From assembly GCA_000827495.1 (NCBI GenBank), contig KN817533.1:448667-462189 (forward strand): a stretch of 13,523 nucleotides of DNA, in the 5' to 3' direction. The notes under the pieces are model-generated. The model was not told the origin of the DNA. It searched no databases and worked only from the letters and a program-made list of their open reading frames with translations. Source of the stretch: Hypholoma sublateritium FD-334 SS-4 (taxonomy: Eukaryota > Basidiomycota > Agaricomycetes > Agaricales > Strophariaceae). The translations under genes and the position numbers were made by a program. Each line of letters opens with the position of its first letter. Position 1 is the stretch's first letter. Shown one piece after another: positions 1-9,008 of this stretch.

Positions 1-95
1 GCGAGTCCCTTCTCAAAGCCACGGATGGCAAGCCCGATGACTGGCCCGACGTTTTCGAGTCTGTCTTCTGGGCCGAACGCGTCACCATCCAAAAA
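1..95 (+). pseudogene. Ty3/gypsy integrase, left part, interrupted by the KDZ element
   Basis: The frame starting at base 3 is open and reads as the part of a fungal Ty3/gypsy integrase just after the catalytic core. Key motifs are ATDGKPDDWPDVF and VFWAERVTIQK, matching the usual pattern of A-x-DG-x-x-x-x-W followed by VFWA-[DE]-RVT. The homology stops at base 95, where the inserted element begins; read-through into the insertion stops at 126-128. The missing continuation, with the STG-x-SPY motif, lies at 13436-13523 in the frame expected after removal of 13,340 bp. Catalytic D, D and E residues should lie upstream, outside the window. Seen: the motifs and the frame. Known: this motif order in gypsy integrases. 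Inferred: this polyprotein copy was disrupted by the insertion. Confidence 0.85.
89..95. repeat. Target-site duplication, left copy
   Basis: CCAAAAA lies directly before the left terminal repeat and again directly after the right one. Seven bases match exactly. If the duplication is really 8 bp, as is usual for this class, one copy has a mismatch: TCCAAAAA versus GCCAAAAA, or CCAAAAAC versus CCAAAAAT. Confidence 0.75.
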
Positions 96-170
96 CACCA
101 GTTACCGCTCCCCTCATACATCAAATAAAGGGACTTGCCTGGGTGGGTTCATGCATCCTCATAGGTAATT
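96..170 (+). repeat. Left terminal inverted repeat
   Basis: Aligned without gaps to the reverse complement of 13354-13428, with about 53 of 75 positions matching by eye. The best core is GGGTTCATGCATCC at 145-158, an exact match to 13366-13379, flanked by TTGCCTG (135-141) and TAATT. The outermost ~35 bases are more diverged, but both ends start CA and keep register, which fixes the element ends. Confidence 0.82.
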
Positions 171-177
171 TCCCTAA

Positions 178-195
178 GCTTGGGGCAGTTGCCCA
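178..195 (+). repeat. Subterminal hairpin motif, left
   Basis: GCTTGGGGCAGTTGCCCA is a quasi-palindrome with TGGGGCA and TGCCCA arms, 82-99 bases in from the left end. A close match lies at nearly the same distance from the right end. It may extend the inverted repeat or be a transposase contact site; the sequence does not show which. Confidence 0.5.
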
Positions 196-285
196 GTAGT
201 CAGATCCTAAAATGTATTCTTACATTTAATGCATCATACCAGGAAACCACCCACACGGCTTCGCGGCATGCTGCACAATATGGTA

Positions 286-1224
286 CAGTTATTCACCGGC
301 CAGTGACACGTGATTTGCGTAATCGGAGCATTTCACAATACTCACTATGCTTCAGCCTATAAAATTACTTGGAGAATTTTATTTCAGGTCTCATCTACAT
401 GTAAATATTTTTATTTTATTTTTTACTCTACTGTATATTCCATAAGAACGCTGCCAATGTGGCAAGTACAACTCCAAGCCGAAGCCGGCCGTCACCGGCC
501 AGTGATCGGTGCCACAATTCAACCCCTCGTCGTCCTTGCCCACCCAATTCACTTGCGCAGGAGCATTGGCATACTCCTATAAGTATACCTGCATAGTTTT
601 TTAACAAAATAAGACTTGATTATTGCTATTTTGAGTGCGCAGCTGAAAGACTGTGCTTGAGCCGCTTTTTGTGCTTTCATTCAACTTCTACTTGTTGATA
701 ACTCAATGATATTGGCTATACCTTGCCTGATTTTCGAATGGGCATATAGTTCTTAGTTAGTTATATGCCAAATCAACTCTGTTGTCTCAAATTTAAGTCA
801 TTGAATGACATATAGACTGTGTGAGGACTTTGCACTAATTGCTTATATCTGATCTATCAAGGATAGAGCACAGTGAGGAAGATATACTTTGAAATCTGAG
901 TGATTAAAGTTATATAAGTGTAGATATAACATATCTGATGAGTAGTGCACTCATATGCATGCTAATTACTGTGTTTTTAAGCTTGTAGATGGTGATATTG
1001 AGCATGCAAATATTTTACTAGTTAAATTTCGTGTTTTTTCGGCTAATAAAAAAGTTCTTGAGACACAATGACAACATTCTGCAGTTTTCATGGTGTTTAT
1101 ATGCATTCTACTGTCTGAAACAAACATTTTACAAAAAAAATCAAAGAGACTCGTCAACATTTGAGCGTAGGGGAGGGAAAACCGGTCACTCGGTGATGGC
1201 CGGTCACTGGCCGGTGAATAACTG
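286..1224. mobile_element. Nested non-autonomous Tc1/mariner- or pogo-like element (MITE type)
   Basis: A perfect inverted repeat joins 284-307 and 1203-1226 (24 bp including TA on each side). Each end reads TA then CAGTTATTCACCGGCCAGTG inward. TA target duplications and a CAGT start are typical of the Tc1/mariner superfamily. The ~0.94 kb interior is AT-rich, contains no transposase-like frame, and has a further copy of TCACCGGCCAGTGA at 492-505 and a partial inverted array (CGGTCACTCGGTGATGG) at 1182-1198. Perfect ends suggest insertion later than the ageing of the KDZ terminal repeats. The superfamily is inferred from ends and target site only. Confidence 0.68.
492..505 (+). repeat. Internal copy of the nested element's end motif
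   Basis: TCACCGGCCAGTGA is the same 14-base quasi-palindrome found in both ends of the nested element (293-306, and inverted at 1204-1217). A third internal copy could be an extra transposase-binding site or a relic of a related insertion. Confidence 0.5.
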
Positions 1225-1226
1225 TA

Positions 1227-1596
1227 TTATGTGCCGGTTTGCTCCGGCATGTTCGGCATTACTAGCAAATTGCGGCAAATATCCGGCGCACATTTGACGC
1301 GTATGCGATTTGTATGCGATACAATCAAAATCACGCTGTCACGTGCACCACATGCATTTATCACATCTACGAGAGCCTGATTGATTACTATATGCTGCTA
1401 CTTGAGCTCTAGATAGTTACTTAAAGGAGTGTGTAATGTAGGTTCAACCAAAGAATGATGATCAGTGCAGGAACAAAAGAATAAAAGAATTAGGAAAGTG
1501 TATTAGAAATAGAAGACTAAATATATGGAGGTGTCGAGGACGGGGAAGTGGTAGCCATATAAGGTAGACGGGGTCAGTCAGAAGTGCATAGAGGAA
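1227..1596. other. Non-coding stretch between nested element and minus-strand gene
   Basis: No supportable gene. The sequence returns from the AT-rich nested element to KDZ-element sequence with scattered CCGGCA-type motifs and a short direct repeat GTATGCGAT at 1301-1309 and 1312-1320. It lies downstream of the minus-strand gene and should hold its 3' untranslated region; I see no clear terminator or poly(A) signal. Confidence 0.5.
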
Positions 1597-4431
1597 TCAA
1601 AGCAGCTGTTCGATAACATAGGAGACGTCCTGCAATGCTTCAAGCCATGTTGCGTGTACGGTTGGTGATGCTTTGATGGTGCGAATGGTGTTTCCCCAGA
1701 AAAACAGCGCTGCCACAACGCTCAGCAGGCCATTAATCCCTGGGCGCCGAATCGTTGCCCAATCGCCTTCTTGTTGAGATTCAGCGCCATTTGTATCGTT
1801 CGATCTCCACTCCGGCTGCATATCCTGCCACCAGGCGGCGAAGTCCGCTGCAAAACTTTCCATATTCTTGATCTCAGGTCGGAATTTGGCAGACCGCGCC
1901 CTCTGGATCCAATCCGCAACTGCTCGTGGTCGGCGGTGCGTACTGAGCTTTCCGTTGCCATGGAATCCAGAGTTCTTCTCAAATTCGAGCCAATTAGCGA
2001 CCAGAGTGTCCCATTTCGGACCAAGGTCGGCTGATCTGAAGAGACAAAGCACGTTCCCTACCCACTCGGGGCTGCCGTCACTGGTGGAGGCTACGCTCGA
2101 GGTGGGTTGGGCATGGCTTGTACGCCTTTTCTTCTGGTCCGAAGCGGGTGTAGCGTTCGTCGAGGTTCCGCTTCGTTTACGAGCAGCCTTCGCACTGTGA
2201 ACTAGAGAAAGATCCTGCAGGTTCGGAACTGCAGCAGAACCGGAATGAATGTTCGATGACACCGGGCTGCCGACTGCGTGAGCTGCTGTGATGGACGAGG
2301 CCGGAGTCAATGTAGAGGTGGAATCTTCAGGCTGTTGGACAAGCACAGATGACACCGGTTCATCGAGAGCGGCTTCGCGATTTTCGGCCAGGGCTGTCGA
2401 CACATCTGCAGCAGTAGGTATTTGTCCTGGGTCATAGGCTGCGGCTGTATTTGTTAGCTCACGACCAGCGTCAGCAGGCACTTCTGCGATGCTGCATTCG
2501 AAGGCAGCAATGAGGGCGGCATGTGAGGGCGGGGTTTCTTGAGCACATGTGGCTGTATGTCCCTCTGACATTGCACGCAGTGGTAACTTGACGGAATCGA
2601 CGTGCGGTGGAACTTGGGAGCTAGCCCGCGGCGGTGGAACCATGACATTGTCGGACCCACGCGAGAGAATATCTGGCGTCGACGACGACGACGTTTCACG
2701 CACGGCGAAATGAGGTATAAGCGAGCTTTGTAACGACGCAGCGGCTGAAGTTTGCTCGGATGGGATGGTAGTTGGACTGGCGGGTAGGGATACCACAGGC
2801 GTTGGCGCACGCGACACTGCAGGACCGGATACGGGCGTAAGGACAGAGGCGCTCCCACCATTAGCAGGGGGTGCGGTGACACCTCCGAGGGTGTCAGCTT
2901 TCTTGTGGTTGCGTGGGGGACCAAACTTGATGGAGGGTAGAGCCAATGACAACTTTGCATGCGAGCTTGCCGGAAATTTTCCTTTACCTTTTGTTGATGT
3001 GGTCGCGGAGGAGGGGACTTCATCAGCTGATCGAGAGGCAGCTTTGGCGGTAGACGCGGAGGAGGCGGAACGGGCTGCAGAGGCGGACGGTGCCATCCGA
3101 CGCGGAGCCATATGCTTCACCTGGCCTTCGTTGTCATTGCGTGGGCCATCATCGATAGTATGTACTTCAAAACCATCAAATTTCTCGGCACCCGCCAACC
3201 CGACACAATCCATGCCGTCGGGGAGAATGCTGTTGCGGCAGTCTTGAACAGCTAGGTCAAAATAGTGAGATTTAGACAGTGCGTATACTGATTGCAACTC
3301 ACAATAGCATTTTCTCAAGAAACGAGCAAACGTTGGGATGACGTTCTCTTTATACGCCAGTCGCTCTGAGCGCCCGAAGTTCATTCTAACTGTACCAGCA
3401 GTAACACCAGAGTGCACACTAGATAGATTCAGAAATTAGGACGGGTAGAAAAGTCAAAAAGTGTGAGATATACCTGACAACATTCAAACGGCCTCCGTCA
3501 GCAGGTTCCGGCCCTCCAGCTATCAAGGACACTTTCCAGCCGGTGTGGTCCGCAAGCAAATCGAGTATGGGTTGCGTAAATTGATGGATGGATTCAATGA
3601 TCCTGGAAGAAAGAACGATCATTCAGCGTATACAAATATATTCAAGTAAATGCATACATACCTCTGTCGATCTTCCGGAGCCGTAGATGGCTCAGATGTC
3701 AGAGCACTTTGCACCTTCCTAACGGCCTCCTTATGATCGCTTTCCGCCTTCTCCATCCATTCCCGCTGTTCATCTTCTGGGAGCTCCTCGAAAAGCTCTT
3801 TGTAGATAGCGCTGCGAAGAGCAGCGTGTTGCTTTGCAGGGATATCTCCCTCACGAACTCGCTCGTTGAAGACAGGGTCCACAAAGCAACGATTTTGAGG
3901 ACCCCATAAATTATAGGGAGTCTTCTGTCTTGGCTTTTGAGCGGCACTCCCGGTGAGTTTTGCGGTCAAGACGGCCAGGGGATCGGAAGAGCCCAGCTCA
4001 AATTTTGTCTTCTGAGATCGTGTCTTGTTGTATTGGTATGCAAGCCGTCGTTTCACCTGCTACACGGGTAAATAAAAGTATTAGAAAAAGAGATAGGCGG
4101 ATATAAGATAAACACAAACATCTTTTCTCATCTTGAGCTCTGCTCTCTGGAATTCGTACACGCGAGCGGCTCGAGCATGAGCTTCTGGATCCAAGCCCGC
4201 TGCAGGTGGCAATAGCTCTTGGTCAGGAGCATCATCGTCGACAGCGTCGAGGAACTCTTGCGTCGGCTCCGCGGTGTGAGAAAGCGTGATAGGAAAGCGC
4301 TTGAAGTAGCGCCGTTGTATGTCAGCGACTGTGTCGGCGACATGTGCTCCTTTGACCGCGGCCGCATAGATATCTTTCTGTGAGTCTAGGAACTCTTTTC
4401 GACGTCCCGTAAAGCTTCCAGGATTGACCAT
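1597..4431 (-). CDS. KDZ-element accessory protein, HMG-box-like segment, 5 exons
   Basis: The spliced model is 869 residues, with exons 4431-4120, 4059-3662, 3602-3474, 3418-3303 and 3251-1597; all introns are GT-AG and 51-60 bp. The first acceptor could be 3 bases later (4056). The fourth intron (GTGAGT donor, 51 bp) stays open when unspliced, but removing it gives the compact KCYSVQDCRN junction expected for the family. Seen: an N-terminal IQRRYFKRFP and DDDAP region; a basic, HMG-box-like helical segment around residues 147-212 (TPYNLWG to ESDHKEAV); then STAPEDRQR, HTGWKVSLIAGGPEPADGG and MNFGRSER around 228-305; a long Ala/Ser/Pro/Thr-rich linker with KKRR; and a C-terminal domain (~715-869) with DWIQRARS, LQPEWR-like MQPEWR, RRPGINGLLSVVAALFFWG. 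I recognise this architecture as a recurrent Agaricomycete protein often beside KDZ transposases. Its biochemical role is unknown to me; DNA binding is inferred. ATG 4431 was chosen for its good context (AACATGG) and no usable acceptor upstream. Confidence 0.83.
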
Positions 4432-4920
4432 GTTGATGAATGTCCAGATAGATGTGCGTGGATGAGGGAAACGTTTTGGAAAAGATGTGCAGATAAATAT
4501 TAGTTAGCGAGAATTCAGAGAATATTCAAGGGATTTCTTACCTGGAAATTGGTTTCCATGGGATCTTGAATCCGGCTCTCGGATCGTTTCTGCGATCTGC
4601 AATATTTGGGCGAGTGGGCTAGGTGTATCGACGGCGTCTTCCTAGCGCGAGAGGACTTAGGCGAGTGTGTGGGTGTCGGAACGGGGATTTATTTGGTGCT
4701 GTTGTGACCAAATCCCCAAATGTCAACGCTCCGTCGGCGTTCTCGCCATTGGTCCTAACTCCATCGTCTACGAGATCTCCCCAGCACCCTTTCCTCTCCC
4801 TTAGCAAACCCTTTCCATTCATTATTCCTATAAAAAGCTTAAGTTTTCAATGTCCATTCCCTCACCCCCAGACCACACTCGTTCGCTTTATCCAGCAGCT
4901 CTCTAACGTTCTTAATTGCC
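4432..4920. promoter_or_regulatory. Divergent intergenic promoter region
   Basis: The minus-strand accessory gene starts at 4431 and the plus-strand gene at 4921, so these 489 bp should contain promoters for both. The right side has a clear TATA box and a pyrimidine-rich leader. For the minus strand only a weak AT-rich patch near 4494-4503 is visible. Joint regulation of the two genes is inferred from the head-to-head arrangement. Confidence 0.55.
4829..4837 (+). promoter_or_regulatory. TATA box of the plus-strand gene
   Basis: TATAAAAAG lies 83 bases before the ATG at 4921 and is followed by a pyrimidine-rich leader. An ATG at 4850 would open a 19-codon upstream frame ending at 4906, but a start site about 30 bases past the TATA box would leave it out of the transcript. 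Confidence 0.55.
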
Positions 4921-5846
4921 ATGTCATACACCCGCCTGCCCCCTGCGCTCGAACAGCATATTGCCAACCTCATGCCGGGAGACGGCAGGCCCTTGCGTTT
5001 CCTCGAGAACATCGACTCAGATACAGTCCGTCTTCCCGTCACCGTCAACAACGGGTATGGGTCCGAGACAACGATTGTCATCACACGTACCTTCCCCGAC
5101 AACGAACCCGGTAAATGAGATTCTTTGCTTTTATGACCGCTGCCTAATGTTGTTTTACAGGTACACCGGAACTCATATGCGTTGTCAACGTCTCCACCGA
5201 CCGGGCCACCGTTGAGATCATCCCCCGCGCCAACCGCGGACATGCGCATATCCAGCCCCACGATATGTTCCACGCGCCTTTCCACGCGACAAACGCAAAC
5301 GCCAGGCCTCCACTCAATTGCCTCAATGACAATTCCATGGATGTTCCGCGCGCAGAGTCCCCCTCGATTGACCCACCCGCCCGTCTCACTGATCACGCCG
5401 CCGTCAATGACTTCCTGCGGGCCCGTGCGGTAGAGGATTTTGTAGAGCAGACGCGGTCCGAAATTGATGCCAGAATCGCCGCCCAAGCTCAAACTGAAAG
5501 TGAGACCCCTGCTCTCGATTACCCATCCAACCGCCCCCCTCCTCCCTACACTGAACACGGCGCTGGCCCATCCAATGCAGTCTTGGGGCCATCCCGTCTT
5601 ACCCCCGCAACAGCTGGTACTCAAGCAGCGCGCACCGCACGTCGCAACGAACGCCTCGCGGCTTCTGCGCCTCCGCACACAATCTTGCTGTCAGGCGTAA
5701 GCGCGCCACTGGACCGGCGAACCCCGATGATGTTATCGTCATCGACAATTAGCTGCTCACCGCCGCGCTGGCTTAGACCTCCTTTCGCTTATGACTTAAT
5801 CTCGTCGCCAACTTTATCTGCTGTTGCTAACTATTCGGGCCATTAG
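4921..5846 (+). CDS. Unknown protein of the KDZ element, two exons, 3' end apparently frameshifted
   Basis: I do not recognise this gene. Exon 1 is 4921-5110; a 50-bp intron (GTAAAT donor, CTAAT branch point, TTTTACAG acceptor) runs 5111-5160; exon 2 continues open to a stop at 5844-5846, giving 291 residues. The N-terminal ~110 residues look like a folded domain (VRLPVTVNNGYG, TTIVITRTF, LICVVNVSTDRATVEIIPR), rich in beta-type segments. After it come a charged helical stretch (VEDFVEQTRSEIDARIAAQ), a proline-rich segment (NRPPPPYTE) and a basic stretch (ARTARRNERLA). The last ~45 residues of the open frame look random. The other frame, ending at the stop 5750-5752, reads RKRATGPANPDDVIVIDN: a basic patch plus an acidic-flanked hydrophobic motif like a SUMO-interaction motif. 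A 1-bp loss between about 5660 and 5695 would explain the switch, and no GT-AG pair there restores phase. The gene may thus be damaged at its end. Confidence 0.65.
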
Positions 5847-7039
5847 GGGCCATCTGTCCGTCTGCCAAAACAGTTTTTTCATCATAGACAATATTTAGAA
5901 TACCTCCAGTTTGTCCCGAAGCACCCTAATACATATTTGTTCATTTTTCCCAATTATAAATAGCCCAGCCGGGGCCCGAAGTCCATCTTGAATGACCGGT
6001 AGTCTATGACTTCGTAGAATAAAAGGCTCCGCAAAGCAAATTCTCAGATATGGTCCGTTGATTCCACGAAGCGTGCCAGCGCATTATCCTTATGCAAAGA
6101 CCTAGAAGGATAGAATCCGGACTTCACCGCACCGATTTTTTGACTGCGGCACTCGTAGCTAGTACGTGGCTGTACGCCGCTATTCCCAAGCTACTCCCAA
6201 GCGTCGTGACATTTGTCGGACGTCCGTTGTTGGTCCGTTGCGACAAACAACTGTGTCCCTATCAAGAATAAAGGGGTCGATATTAGCACGTGCACATTTG
6301 CTGCTCAATAGACCGTATACAGCTTCTTGACAGTGGATACTTGGTGGCAACAATTTTTAAGCGCTCAGGAGCGAGCATTATTGAGCCCGCTCTCTCTTTT
6401 CCTCTCTTTTTTAAAATTAAGTAAAATGTCCCGGATGTATGTATGGTTGATCTAATATAAGTATTATGATACGTACATGAGATCCACCGAGCATCATTTC
6501 CAAAATTGTGCGAAGGGCGCCAGGTGCCGGCCAAATTGTTCTTTCAGCGGCTCAAGCTCGATTACCTCCTAGAGTATCCGACTCTTCCGTTTTACATAGT
6601 TTGACAGCCGAGAAATACTCGGCTGCGTTGCTACACTCGCATTGGATTACACTGCAGACGGGGTAAGAAGTCCCAACAAGCCGACCCATCAGCAATATAT
6701 TCACAATTACTTCGCAGTAGATTATTCCGCGCTTCGCTTTCCCGCCGCACCAAGTCCTCACGGAGCTAGTCGAATGATTGAGCGATGTGTGAGCGAAGTA
6801 ACATATATGAATACTGGATCCGGCCTGGGCCTAACGTGCGACTCACCTGTGCAGAATCGAGGCGCCGCAGCAGAGGACGAGGAATTTCGACGACGTCGTG
6901 GGGCGGGATGCGACGCGGCGGATGTGAGTGTGACTGCGTTCGAGCCGTGCTCACTGCTCGCCGTGCGACACGCGATCAGTACGAGTTCAATTAAGTAGAT
7001 ATGAATTATTGTTCGTACAGGCGCTGTGAAGACGTCGAA

Positions 7040-7590
7040 GAAATCGTGATGCCGAAAGTGTGATGTGTACCGCGAAGAAATTTCTTGTTTAGTAGTTATG
7101 AAGTACTTACTTATTGTTCGTACCAAGTACAGGCGCTACGAAGAAATCGTGATGCCGAAAGTGTGATATCGCAGAATAGATCTGTCTCGAAATGTTCCGT
7201 GTACAGTATTGTTCAGGTGCACCTTGAGGAAATTGTGACTCCAAAAGCGTGATAAATTACTTGCAAATTTAGACCAACGTCTCGTTGGCGTCTCGTGTCT
7301 CATTTAGGCGCCCAGGCCAAGTTCAAGCGTCTTGACGAAATCGTGACGTATAATATTAATGTTCCATGTACCGTATTGTTCAGGTGCGCATTGAGGAAAT
7401 TGTGAATCCAAAAGTGTGATAAATTACTTGCAAATTTAGACCAACGTCTCGTTGGCGTCTCGTGTCTCATTTAGGCGCCCAGGCCAAGTTCAGGCGTCTT
7501 GACGAAAGCGTGACGTATAATATTGTGAAGCTTGTAGGTTATGATATCTGGAAATTGTTGTGAAGAGGTCATGCTTCCGCGAAACCGTGA
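7040..7590 (+). repeat. Cluster of seven GAAAnnGTGA motifs
   Basis: Copies lie at 7040-7049, 7143-7152, 7229-7238, 7337-7346, 7396-7405, 7504-7513 and 7581-7590, all on the plus strand. They read GAAA, then TC, TT, GC or CC, then GTGA. The first two sit in a longer shared context (AAGAAATCGTGATGCCGAAA plus GTGTGAT) preceded by TATTGTTCGTAC. Same-strand iteration looks like an array of protein-binding sites or an old, degenerating tandem repeat. Confidence 0.75.
7191..7524 (+). repeat. Tandem duplication, two 167-bp units
   Basis: Units 7191-7357 and 7358-7524 are adjacent, equal in length and differ at about 8 positions (~95% identical). Each contains the foldable CCAACGTCTCGTTGG (7274-7288 and 7441-7455) and two GAAAnnGTGA motifs. 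The low divergence means a fairly recent duplication. Confidence 0.9.
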
Positions 7591-8182
7591 TGTTGTAGTA
7601 GAATCAGCGTAGCATAGACTTGACAGAGACATTTCGAAGTTCGAACATATTAGTTACAGTTGCATTAAAGGTGATATACAGGTGTGTTGCGGCGAAGAAC
7701 CACGGATATCATTATTAAAATATAAAAGGTGTACAATATCTTTTCACAAGTAAGCGCATTGGCAGAAGGAAGATATGCGAGGTTTGTGTAGAAGTCGGCA
7801 AACTATGAGAACAGGCTAAAAATATGCGAAGGACCGAGCTGCGGGACTTTGATCGGTATCGATTATGCTGCAAGTTCGCTGCATGAAAACGTTCTGGGTG
7901 GCATACACAAGATATATATACTTAGCATACAAAGTACGAACATACTGCAGTATCTACTCGGTTCTAATTCTCTACAACCCATGCCAGCCGGCCAAGTCTC
8001 AATTCAGATCGTGTGGAGAGTGCCTGCTGATGCATGTACCAAGGTCCAACACTGCTTGCGTACCCCTCGACCCAACCCACACCGTGAATGTCCACTCACT
8101 CTCGGCGTCTCGCGCAATGATGGTCGGTCGCAAAAAGGGCGGGTGGTGTTGCCGTTCTAACCTGGGACCCTAATTTAGGTGC

Positions 8183-8204
8183 CGTCAAGGTCGCGTCAAG
8201 GTCG
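8183..8204 (+). repeat. 11-bp tandem duplication
   Basis: CGTCAAGGTCG occurs twice head to tail. No associated gene is visible. Confidence 0.8.
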
Positions 8205-8485
8205 CGCTGTACGAGGTATTATGGTCTTGCCGTGATTATGATGCGGCGTTGACGTACGGTTAATGAACACACCGTAGGGAGCGAGGGCGGGGATGAGGAG
8301 CCCTCACCTTTCACCGGCCGCTTTCGAAGCAGACCAACATGCGCCGGCACCGCCGCCCCCATCCCATAGTGTCCGCCCACCCTCTGTTGGCATCCCTCGG
8401 GCGATAGGCCTGACAAACGAGCTCTTCTGCTCGTGGTCAGGAAACAGACTACCGACGCGCCACGGGAATTGCCGCCGGTCGTGGT

Positions 8486-8503
8486 CGCCGGTCATGACCG
8501 GCG
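8486..8503. repeat. 18-base perfect palindrome
   Basis: CGCCGGTCATGACCGGCG equals its own reverse complement. It could be a dimeric binding site or cruciform. The CCGGTCA half resembles motifs in the ends of the nested element at 284-1226, but the match is too short to prove a link. Confidence 0.8.
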
Positions 8504-8985
8504 CTCGTTCCAGTTCCCAGATTCATTGGCCTGCATAGGGGGTGTGGGGTCTGCGTTCGCTCGCTGTGATGAAGATCGCCCGGCACCCGGCGCGAATCAA
8601 CGTTCACCTGTTGGCTCCCTCCGAAAGAAATCACGGTACTCAATGCCAGGAAGTTACCCACCGAAGCCCGGAGGTGTTCTTCAAAGATGGGCTCGAGGGT
8701 CGTGTGCGGCTGTCTTATGCACATGTCATGAGATGGAGTGAGAGGAGGGGGGCGTGCACGCACATTCCGGTCCATGGGATCACCCCCAACCACCCGCCCG
8801 CATCAGCCTATGAATCACCGCGCCCCTTCCTGCGACACCTGGCGTGTGGCCATGAGGCCGGTCAATGTAGAGGCGTGTACTTGTGTTCCCAGCAGCGGAC
8901 GGGGAGAAGGTGAGCTAAGTGGCGTGTGGCATACGAGGAAAGTGATTGACAAGTTAGGATATACTTGAACGATCGAGGCATCTGC

Positions 8986-9008
8986 GGGGGGGTGGGGGGT
9001 GCGGAGGG
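8986..9008 (+). other. G-rich run, possible G-quadruplex
   Basis: Runs of seven and six G separated by a single T, followed by GCGGAGGG, about 150 bp before the transposase start. Quadruplex formation is only a possibility from composition. Confidence 0.35.

Noticed and set aside
310..1297. Short open frames inside the nested element
   Set aside because: AT-rich chance frames with no DDE or helix-turn-helix features; the nested element appears non-autonomous.
2454..3247. Open frames of 160-189 codons on both strands over the large exon of the minus-strand gene
   Set aside because: Shadows of the low-complexity Ala/Ser/Pro linker; no motif, and they conflict with the well-supported five-exon gene.
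4541..4560. Possible extra first exon of the minus-strand gene (METNFQ followed by GTAAGA)
   Set aside because: The donor is good and a CTAAC branch-like site follows, but no AG acceptor occurs before the ATG at 4431, and the first AG after it gives the wrong phase.
4839..5678. Uninterrupted 279-codon minus-strand open frame
   Set aside because: It lies opposite the two-exon gene at 4921-5846, has no recognisable motif and looks Gly/Arg-rich as antisense frames of GC-rich genes do. The plus strand has a TATA box, good intron signals and a more protein-like translation. Some doubt remains because this frame needs no splicing.
6758..7126. 122-codon minus-strand open frame and its plus-strand counterparts
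   Set aside because: Overlapping frames on both strands, low-complexity Arg/Ser content, no splice context and no motif; part of it runs into the degenerate repeat block.
7006..7590. CRISPR-like array
   Set aside because: Motif spacing is irregular, the motif is only 10 bases, the longer units are plain tandem duplications, and the host is a fungus.
7849..8173. Two overlapping ~100-codon plus-strand frames
   Set aside because: Neither resembles a known family or has a promoter or intron signal; likely chance.
8293..8913. Three overlapping open frames in the GC-rich block
   Set aside because: Different frames of the same GC-rich sequence with Pro/Arg-rich, unstructured translations; no sign which, if any, is real.
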